A DNA stretch of 35,617 bases from Clostridiales bacterium DTU086 (GTDB lineage Bacteria; Bacillota; DTU086): NCBI GenBank assembly GCA_001513335.1, contig LFTO01000236.1, positions 1 through 35,617 of the forward strand, written 5' to 3'. Positions within the stretch are counted from its first letter, which is position 1; the number at the start of each line of letters is the position of its first letter. This document shows positions 30,051 to 35,617 of this stretch, one piece after another. Both the position numbers and the translations under genes were made by a program. Under the pieces are notes generated by a model. The model searched no databases. It saw nothing but the letters and a program-made list of their open reading frames with translations, and was not told the origin of the DNA.

Positions 30051-31812
30051 GGGAATCACCTTTACTTTCCTCACTGAGCGTTATAGCCTGCCGGGGACAA
30101 ACCTGGGCGCACATCCCACAGCCGGTACACAACTGGCTGTTGATTTCGGCTACCCCGTCTTTTATGGCTAACGCCGGGCAACCTAACTTGATGCACTTTC
30201 GGCACCCAATGCACCGGGAGTTTACACTATACCCCTTTGAGCGGCTTTTAACAGTAAGGGCACAGGGTCTCCTGGCAATGACCACAGAGGGTTCCTCAAC
30301 AGCCATCTCTTCTTTTAAGACACTGTAGACCGCATCAATATCATAGGCGTCAACAACTCTAACTCTTTCCACTCCCACAGCCCGGGCAATCTGCTCCAGG
30401 TCCACTTTATAAGCAGGACCCCTTTTGGCCGTAAACCCGGTAGCCGGGTTATGCTGGTGGCCGGTCATGGCTGTAATCCCGTTGTCCAGGATAACGGTGG
30501 TAATCGTACCATGGTTATAAACAACGTCCATCAATCCGGTTATCCCGGAATGGAGAAAGGTTGAGTCGCCGATAACGGCTACAGTTTTCCGGGCAAATTC
30601 TTTCCCCTGGGCTTTTTCCATTCCCAGGGCCTTGCCAATGCTTGCCCCCATACACAGGCAGGTATCCATAGCCGACAGAGGAGGGAGAGCTCCCAGGGTG
30701 TAGCACCCGATATCCCCTGTTACCACTGCCCCCAACCTGTTCAGGTTGTAGAACACTCCCCTGTGGGGACACCCCGGGCACAATACCGGAGGGCGTCCGG
30801 GTATAGGCTGTTCCGGTTCGACGGCACCTCCTGAAACCCTTGAGGAAACAGCATTTTCCAACCCCAGGCCTTCACGGATTGTTTCCGTGCTCAGCTCGCC
30901 AAAACGGGTAAACATGTCCTTCCCCTTAACTTCCAAAGACATACCACGTATATGGTCTTCCAGGAGGGGTTCAAGCTCTTCCACCACTACAAGCTCGTCC
31001 ACTTCCCCTGCAAACCGGCGGATCAGCTCTGTAGGAACGGGGTAAGTCATACCCAGTTTCAGCACTGATGCTTCCGGGCAGGCTTCACGGACATACTGGT
31101 AGGCTGCCCCGCAGGTGACAATCCCAAGGTCCCTTCCCCGCAGCTGTATCTCGTTAACCGGTGTGCTGCAGGCGTAATCCTCCAGCCGCACCATCCTTTG
31201 GTGCACTTTGGGGTGCAGTTTACGGGCATGAGCCGGAAGGACAATATATTTTTCAATCTGCCGTTTGTACTCTTTAACTTTTATTTCCTGCCTCTGCCCC
31301 AGGTTAACAGGAGACCTCCCGTGGGCCGTCCTGGTTGTTAAACGGAGCAGGACCGGTGTGTCAAATTCTTCACTGAGAGCAAAAGCCAGGACGACGTAGT
31401 CCTTGCATTCCTGGCTGTTGCTTGGTTCCAGCATGGGGAGCTTGGCAAAGCGGGCATAATACCTGTTGTCCTGTTCATCCTGTGAACTGTGCATTCCCGG
31501 GTCATCAGCAGTGACAATTACCAATCCGCCATTGACTCCCATGTAGGAAGCGGTAAACAGCGGGTCAGCCGCAACGTTTAATCCCACATGCTTCATGGAA
31601 ACCATGCTCCTGGCACCGCCAATAGCAGCGCCTATAGCAACCTCCATAGCCACCTTTTCATTAGGTGACCACTGGGCGTCAACTTCATCGTATTTCGCAA
31701 GGGCTTCAAGTATTTCCGTGCTTGGGGTGCCCGGGTAAGCAGCGGCAAAATGAACTCCCGCCTCATAAGCCCCCCTGGCAACGGCCTCATTTCCTGTTAA
31801 TAATTCAAGCAT
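30043..31812 (-). CDS. iorA: indolepyruvate ferredoxin oxidoreductase, alpha subunit
   Basis: Thiamine-diphosphate subunit (589 residues). The N-terminal pyrimidine-binding domain starts MLELLTGNEAVARGAYEAGVHFAAAYPGTPSTE; the diphosphate domain contains CPGCPHRGVFYNL, GDIGCYTLG and GDSTFLHSGITGL. Residues about 534-573 carry two [4Fe-4S] motifs, CIGCRKCIKLGC and CTGCGMCAQVC. ATG 31812 follows GGGGAG and matches the family start; the frame runs open 38 codons further up without homology. It is a strictly anaerobic enzyme producing reduced ferredoxin during amino acid fermentation, or running in reverse for synthesis. Confidence 0.96.
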   Translation of the reverse strand: MLELLTGNEAVARGAYEAGVHFAAAYPGTPSTEILEALAKYDEVDAQWSPNEKVAMEVAIGAAIGGARSMVSMKHVGLNVAADPLFTASYMGVNGGLVIVTADDPGMHSSQDEQDNRYYARFAKLPMLEPSNSQECKDYVVLAFALSEEFDTPVLLRLTTRTAHGRSPVNLGQRQEIKVKEYKRQIEKYIVLPAHARKLHPKVHQRMVRLEDYACSTPVNEIQLRGRDLGIVTCGAAYQYVREACPEASVLKLGMTYPVPTELIRRFAGEVDELVVVEELEPLLEDHIRGMSLEVKGKDMFTRFGELSTETIREGLGLENAVSSRVSGGAVEPEQPIPGRPPVLCPGCPHRGVFYNLNRLGAVVTGDIGCYTLGALPPLSAMDTCLCMGASIGKALGMEKAQGKEFARKTVAVIGDSTFLHSGITGLMDVVYNHGTITTVILDNGITAMTGHQHNPATGFTAKRGPAYKVDLEQIARAVGVERVRVVDAYDIDAVYSVLKEEMAVEEPSVVIARRPCALTVKSRSKGYSVNSRCIGCRKCIKLGCPALAIKDGVAEINSQLCTGCGMCAQVCPRQAITLSEESKGDSRG

Positions 31813-32542
31813 AATTCTCCCCTTCCCAATCACAAAACCATGTTCTTCACATATACTACAAAACTCCTGGACAGCTGCAAAGCCGCCAGGAATTGAACTC
31901 AAGTAAATAAAGCCTTTCCACTTCACAATGGGATACCAATCCCTTTAACCGGCATTAAAATAAAGTGATACCTATCTTACTTTAACATGAAGCAGCTGAA
32001 GATTAAACAGCTGCAACTTAATTTTTTCTTCCAGCCCTTCCAGCTTTTCAGAATTACAGCAATCCTCTCTTTTCCAAAAGGACTCACGCCGAAATACGAG
32101 TATACAAGCTTATTCTAACCAACGTTCCAGGCGTTGCCTGTTCTCTTCAATAATCCTGCCTGCTTCTTCCAAAGCAGCCTCTACACGCCGGGTACCTGTA
32201 GGGGTTCTTTTTCTGGGGCATAATGCTATAGATTATACTCCATTACCAATGGCTTAAACCCACTGTTTTTTCTCTGCTAATTTTACCATAAAATTTTTGC
32301 GGGTAAAAACAAAACCCTTGTGTAATGAGCCATATTTAGGTAACATGAATTTAACCATGTTTTTTCCCTATACATTATTTCCCCCTGGATTTAATCGAAC
32401 CCGGGAGCTTCCCCGTGCCTTTTTGACTATCCTCATTTTCTTGAACATTTTGTCCAAATATGAAATTGAAAGGCATAATATGGAATAGACAAGAATATCA
32501 ATAAATTAAGAAGAGTCTGACAATTTAGGGGGAGGAACCTTG
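31813..32542. other. long intergenic region upstream of iorA and the stress-protein genes
   Basis: No intact gene is supported. A 7-bp hairpin GCAGCTG/CAGCTGC (31992-31998 with 32008-32014) is followed by a T-rich stretch. A short coding-like remnant lies on the minus strand at 32110-32226. The right half is AT-rich and presumably holds promoters; the frame at 32297-32488 lacks a ribosome site and looks accidental. Confidence 0.4.
32110..32226 (-). pseudogene. possible remnant of a coding sequence (C-terminal helix)
   Basis: Read on the minus strand, about 35 codons before a TAA at 32112-32110 give a protein-like helical stretch (RTPTGTRRVEAALEEAGRII then EENRQRLERWLE). There is no start codon in frame before an upstream stop at about 32231. 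It may be the tail of a lost gene; the identity is unknown. Confidence 0.25.
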
Positions 32543-32968
32543 ATGAAAATTCTGGTTGCTATCGACGGGTCTGAAAATTCACTTCGTGCAGTGAGATACG
32601 CCGTCAAAACAGCAGCCCACTTCCCGGGCAGCAGATTCACCTTGGTTTATGTTGATACTATGTCTGTGCAGCTAAAGGTTAAAGGCGGGGGAACGCCTCC
32701 CAATTTTGAAGAACTGGTAAACGAGGGTCGGAAAGCCTCTCTTGAAGGAGCGGAAAAAATTTTTTTTGACAGCCAAGTTCCCTATACTATCAAAGTTCTG
32801 GAAGGCTACGATATTGCTGAGACAATTTGTGATTTCGCACGGGAATACAATTACGACCAGATTATTATGGGAACCAGGGGTCTGGGAAACCTCAAAGGTA
32901 TAGTCCTGGGCAGCGTCAGCCACAAAGTAATTTCTATTGCACCCTGCCCCGTCACATTCGTTAAATAA
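32543..32968 (+). CDS. universal stress protein (UspA family), copy 1
   Basis: A 141-residue single-domain Usp. It begins MKILVAIDGSENSLRAVRYA and ends with the ATP-binding pattern GTRGLGNLKGIVLGSVSHKVI (G-x2-G-x9-GS), followed by the terminal strand CPVTFVK. It is therefore of the nucleotide-binding type. ATG 32543 follows GGGGGAGG by 7 nt; the frame also has a TTG directly before it. The second copy follows after 40 bases; the pair is probably one operon. Family members help survival under stress; the exact role is unknown. Confidence 0.92.
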   Translation: MKILVAIDGSENSLRAVRYAVKTAAHFPGSRFTLVYVDTMSVQLKVKGGGTPPNFEELVNEGRKASLEGAEKIFFDSQVPYTIKVLEGYDIAETICDFAREYNYDQIIMGTRGLGNLKGIVLGSVSHKVISIAPCPVTFVK

Positions 32969-33008
32969 ATAATCAATAGAATCCACGTGCATCAGGAGGA
33001 CGGTGAAA

Positions 33009-33419
33009 GTGAGAATTTTACTTGGATTGGATGGCTCGGAAAACTCCCTTCGGGCGGCGGAATACGCTGCCAATTTACTGGAGTATTTCCCCGACAGCAC
33101 TTGTACCATGGTCTACGTTGACACCAACACAGGTAACTGGCAAAAAGCCGAAATTTTTGAGGATGTTGCCAATGATACAGTCAGAGAATCCCTGGAAAGG
33201 GCACAGGAAGTACTGAACAAGAGAGGCCTGCTGTACACAACAAAGGTTTTATACGGTACTGATATCGCTGGCACATTATGCAGGTATGCCGGTGAAAAAC
33301 ATTTTGACCAGATTGTACTGGGCACCCGGGGCTTGAGCAACATTAAGGGGATAGTAATGGGCAGCGTCAGCCACCGGGTACTGCAGTTTGCTCCCTGTCC
33401 CGTTACCTTTGTAAAATAA
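33009..33419 (+). CDS. universal stress protein (UspA family), copy 2
   Basis: A 136-residue paralogue of the preceding gene: RILLGLDGSENSLRAAEYA at the start and GTRGLSNIKGIVMGSVSHRVLQFAPCPVTFVK at the end, almost the same as copy 1, while the middle differs more. GTG 33009 aligns with the copy 1 start and is 9 nt from AGGAGG; GTG 33003 is the other option. It is probably a tandem duplication. A hairpin terminator lies behind it. Confidence 0.92.
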   Translation: MRILLGLDGSENSLRAAEYAANLLEYFPDSTCTMVYVDTNTGNWQKAEIFEDVANDTVRESLERAQEVLNKRGLLYTTKVLYGTDIAGTLCRYAGEKHFDQIVLGTRGLSNIKGIVMGSVSHRVLQFAPCPVTFVK

Positions 33420-33431
33420 AACCCAGCGATG

Positions 33432-33460
33432 AAAGGGCTCCCAAAAAAGGAGCCCTTTAA
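33432..33460 (+). terminator. terminator of the stress-protein pair
   Basis: AAAGGGCTCC (33432-33441) pairs with GGAGCCCTTT (33449-33458) around a 7-nt loop. The T-tract is short, so efficiency is uncertain. The truncated DUF3231 remnant starts just behind it. Confidence 0.6.
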
Positions 33461-33466
33461 GCTTGA

Positions 33467-33778
33467 GGACAAAATCCCTTCCTTGAAAGAGAACTCCAGC
33501 ACTTCGGTGTTGTAATACCCATCAAGCCGCCGGTAACCAAGCCCCCAAGCCCTCCCCATGCAGTAGATGATGACTCTATGTTTAGAGTAATTTTTTCCGG
33601 CATTTCCGGAGCCTTGACCGTTCATGTCAAGGCGGTAAAACAGAGCACCACCAACGACAGGATAAGGGACCTTTTCAAGCAGTTGCTGCTGAGTGAGTTA
33701 GCTGCACTGGATACAACCATCAGGTTCGGGAAAGTAAAAGGCTGGCTGCACCCTACACCCACTTTCAGGGAATACTAA
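33467..33778 (+). pseudogene. 5'-truncated DUF3231-family gene (C-terminal domain only)
   Basis: An open frame of about 103 codons without a usable start. Its translation contains LERELQHFGVVIPIKPP, then MFRVIFSGISGALTVHVKAV, TTNDRIRDLFKQLLLSELAA and GKVKGWLHPTPTF. These line up with the end of the DUF3231-like protein at 16356-17324 (LEEKLLYYGITLPKPYP, NTIFRGIQDAVVLH, NDGLRKMFIELTLDELSMMD, GKLKGWVFVVPSF). An ATG at 33578 would give 66 residues but has no ribosome site. The N-terminal two thirds are missing, so I call it a pseudogene. Confidence 0.6.
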
Positions 33779-33861
33779 GGAATCTTCCTGCTTTAATGCT
33801 GGAACAGCGGCAGACAGGAACCTTGTTTCAGGGGGTATTGAGGGACTACCGGCACAAAAGA

Positions 33862-33898
33862 ACAAACCTCTTCAAGCCGCGCCCGACCGGAAGAGGTA
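33862..33898 (-). terminator. probable terminator of the cDPGS-like transcript
   Basis: An 8-bp stem, ACCTCTTC (33866-33873) with GAAGAGGT (33890-33897), GC-rich 16-nt loop; on the minus strand it is followed by TTGTTCTTTT. It lies about 230 bases beyond the cDPGS-like stop, leaving room for the small frame between. Confidence 0.5.
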
Positions 33899-33967
33899 AA
33901 TTTTCAGGACTACGTTATTTCTTTGGCGAATCAAGGCTGGCCGAACCAGCCCCCGCTTTCCGGGAGT

Positions 33968-34126
33968 TTAACCTATTTCTTTTCTGCTTTCCTGAACGTC
34001 AGCGCCCGAACTTTCAAGGGCAGCCCAAATAGGTTGATAAACCTTCCCCATCTGGTCATATACTTCGTCTGTCTCAAAGGTAGCAAAGTCCTGGCTGTAA
34101 AGGGAATAGGGAGAGCCTTTATCCAT
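33968..34126 (-). CDS. possible small protein downstream of the cDPGS-like gene
   Basis: A 52-codon frame starting 4 bases after the upstream stop. The translation is acidic and protein-like (YSLYSQDFATFETDEVYDQM, then PIWAALESSGADVQES). There is no ribosome site before the ATG, so it could be a coupled small gene, or the remnant of a larger one. The family is not recognised. The terminator at 33866-33897 suggests it is transcribed. Confidence 0.35.
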   Translation of the reverse strand: MDKGSPYSLYSQDFATFETDEVYDQMGKVYQPIWAALESSGADVQESRKEIG

Positions 34127-34130
34127 AGAC

Positions 34131-35468
34131 CTATAGCTTGTGTTCCTTAATGAAATCTTCGATGATTTCATTAAGGTTTGGATCACCAATTTCATTCAGG
34201 TCATAATGTACACGAGTAGAAGGCTTATTGATATTAATAATTCTATTTAAATCAATGGGAGTACCGATAATGACTGCATCACAGTCAGTATTGTTGATAG
34301 TTGCCTCCAGGTCTTTTAGTTGTGCCTCCCCATATCCCATTGCAGGCAGCAGGATGCCAATATTTGGATAGATATTGAAAGTTTCCTTCAGCTTGCCTAC
34401 CGTATAAGGACGAGGATCTACAAGCTCTTTAGCACCATATCTTTGAGCCGCAACGGTTCCAGCTCCAAGCTTCATTTCGCCATGGGTCAAAGTAGGGCCA
34501 TCTTCCACAACTAAAACTCTTTTCCCTTTAATAATCTCGGGGTTGTCCACGGAAATGGTGGAATCCGCCTTGATAATTTTTGCTCCGGGATTAACTTTTT
34601 TGATGTTTTTTTCTACGGTAGCAATCCCTTCCTGAGTTGCACTGTCTACTTTATTGATGACGGCCACATCAGCCATTCTCAGACTGACTTCTCCGGGATA
34701 ATAGCTTAGTTCATGTCCAGGTCTGTGAGGGTCGACTATCGTGATAGCCAGATCAGCATCATAGAAGGAAAAGTCATTATTTCCTCCATCCCAAATGATC
34801 ACATCGCAGCCATTGGGATCCTTTTCTGCTGCCCGCAGGATTTCTTCATAATCTATACCGGCATAGATTACATTTCCCCGTACAACATGTGGTTCATACT
34901 CTTCCATTTCTTCAATGGTACACCGATGTTTCTTCAAATCCTCCACAGTGGCAAAGCGCTGTACTCTTTGGGCGACTAAATCACCGTAAGGCATGGGGTG
35001 TCTTACGGCAACAACCTTCAGCCCTTTTGCCATTAATAGTTCGATAATTTTTCGAGAGGTTTGACTTTTCCCGGATCCGGTACGTACAGCACAAACCGAA
35101 ATGACAGGCTTAGTGCTTTTAATGGAGGTGCTTTTAGGTCCAAGGAGAGTAAAATCAGCACCTGCAGCATTGACAATAGCCGAGATAGCCATTACAGCGT
35201 TATATGAGACATCGCTGTATGCAAAAACACATTCGTCTACATTTAGTTCTTTGATTAATTCTGGCAATTTGTCTTGGGAATAGATAGGAATCCCTTGAGG
35301 ATATAACTTGCCGGCTAATTCCGCCGGATATTGTCGATTGTCGATATCCGGTATTTGGGCAGCAGTAAACGCTACCACATTGTATAACTCGTTATCACGA
35401 TAATAGGTGTTGAAATTGTGAAAGTCGCGACCGGCAGCTCCAATAATAATGACGTTCTTTTTTTTCAT
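34131..35468 (-). CDS. cyclic 2,3-diphosphoglycerate synthetase-like P-loop protein
   Basis: A 445-residue protein like archaeal cDPG synthetase, which forms cyclic 2,3-diphosphoglycerate from 2,3-diphosphoglycerate and ATP. It begins KKNVIIIGAAGRDFHNFNTYYRDN, a nucleotide-binding-like strand-loop; the P-loop is VRTGSGKSQTSRKI (about 128-141, K134), followed by VIIWDGGNNDFSFY (Walker B-like) and VINKVDSA (NKxD-like). In bacteria similar proteins are annotated as cDPGS, but cDPG accumulation there is not established, so activity is uncertain. ATG follows GGGAAGCGAA. Codon use is more A-rich than the neighbours, which may suggest a different origin. Confidence 0.85.
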   Translation of the reverse strand: MKKKNVIIIGAAGRDFHNFNTYYRDNELYNVVAFTAAQIPDIDNRQYPAELAGKLYPQGIPIYSQDKLPELIKELNVDECVFAYSDVSYNAVMAISAIVNAAGADFTLLGPKSTSIKSTKPVISVCAVRTGSGKSQTSRKIIELLMAKGLKVVAVRHPMPYGDLVAQRVQRFATVEDLKKHRCTIEEMEEYEPHVVRGNVIYAGIDYEEILRAAEKDPNGCDVIIWDGGNNDFSFYDADLAITIVDPHRPGHELSYYPGEVSLRMADVAVINKVDSATQEGIATVEKNIKKVNPGAKIIKADSTISVDNPEIIKGKRVLVVEDGPTLTHGEMKLGAGTVAAQRYGAKELVDPRPYTVGKLKETFNIYPNIGILLPAMGYGEAQLKDLEATINNTDCDAVIIGTPIDLNRIININKPSTRVHYDLNEIGDPNLNEIIEDFIKEHKL

Positions 35469-35517
35469 TTCGCTTCCCTCTGCTTTCCTTGTGTAATTAG
35501 ATTTTCAATATTTTTTC

Positions 35518-35546
35518 ATTTTACACCCAGTACGGTTACCTGTAAA
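35518..35546 (-). promoter_or_regulatory. promoter of the cDPGS-like gene
   Basis: On the minus strand TTTACA (35546-35541) and TAAAAT (35523-35518) have 17-bp spacing; each matches the consensus at five of six positions. It lies about 50 bases before the ATG. Confidence 0.6.
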
Positions 35547-35566
35547 TGGTTATCCGTAATGGGAAC

Positions 35567-35593
35567 AGAGACGGTTCTTTTGTCTCTTTTTTT
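35567..35593 (+). terminator. hairpin with T-run at the window edge
   Basis: AGAGAC (35567-35572) and GTCTCT (35582-35587) enclose a 9-nt loop, followed by T's to 35593. No plus-strand gene precedes it nearby, so it may be a leader attenuator for a gene right of the window, or a common GGGAACAGAGACGG-type repeat. Confidence 0.4.
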
Positions 35594-35617
35594 CCTCCTT
35601 TATCTCCCTTTCTCTCA

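Noticed and set aside
32385-32410. tRNA-like T-arm (GGTTCGATTAAATCC on the minus strand)
   Set aside because: The flanking arms do not form a 5-bp stem with a 7-nt loop, and no acceptor or anticodon arms are present.
32297-32488. 63-codon plus-strand frame
   Set aside because: No ribosome site, odd composition and no protein-like pattern; it is AT-rich promoter DNA of the stress-protein genes.
33796-34032. 78-codon plus-strand frame
   Set aside because: It runs through the terminator at 33866-33897 and is antisense to a more plausible small frame; no ribosome site.
1-35617. CRISPR array, prophage or integron
   Set aside because: No regularly spaced direct repeats, no integrase, phage structural genes or cas genes were seen.

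Overview
The window looks like chromosomal DNA of a Gram-positive, spore-forming, strictly anaerobic member of the Bacillota, probably class Clostridia. The reasons are: two-subunit glycine decarboxylase genes under a glycine riboswitch, strong GGAGG-type ribosome sites with many TTG/GTG starts, ytrH/ytrI sporulation genes behind a sigma-E-like promoter, a ferredoxin-dependent indolepyruvate oxidoreductase, an archaeal-type fructose-1,6-bisphosphate aldolase/phosphatase, and a NifS/NifU Fe-S pair with an IscR-like regulator. This is inference from gene content; no rRNA, tRNA, phage or CRISPR was seen.

Layout. 1-862: a small hypothetical gene, then a glycine riboswitch with terminator. 863-9623 (+): a glycine cleavage and protein lipoylation block, gcvT-gcvH-gcvPA-gcvPB, two adjacent radical SAM proteins of the LipS1/LipS2 kind, an octanoyltransferase of the LipM type, and dihydrolipoamide dehydrogenase. 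Together they could make, lipoylate and recycle the H protein with no LipA in sight. Copies of a short inverted-repeat element (about 108 bp when intact) lie on both sides of the lipoylation half. 10171-15006 (-): a TetR-controlled ABC-2 exporter (TetR, lipoprotein-type HlyD adaptor, ATPase, permease), then a small membrane protein and a lipoprotein with a PrcB C-terminal-like domain. 15297-21814: sfsA, a DUF3231-like gene, a DMT permease with a DUF815 ATPase, a YdjM-like membrane protein and ddl. 22109-26508: a small hypothetical gene, an acyl-CoA thioesterase, FBP aldolase/phosphatase, and nifU/iscU with nifS. 27058-29326: an Rrf2/IscR regulator, an SRAP protein and ytrH-ytrI. 29436-31812 (-): iorB-iorA. 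32543-35468: two tandem universal stress proteins, a 5'-truncated DUF3231 remnant, and a homologue of cyclic 2,3-diphosphoglycerate synthetase.

The most interesting points are the self-contained glycine cleavage/lipoylation operon with the split radical SAM lipoyl synthase; its riboswitch with one good and one decayed aptamer; the dispersed inverted-repeat element bordering the lipoylation genes; and an 8-bp motif shared by the nifS and rrf2 promoters. Functions are read from motifs and memory of families. No database search was run.
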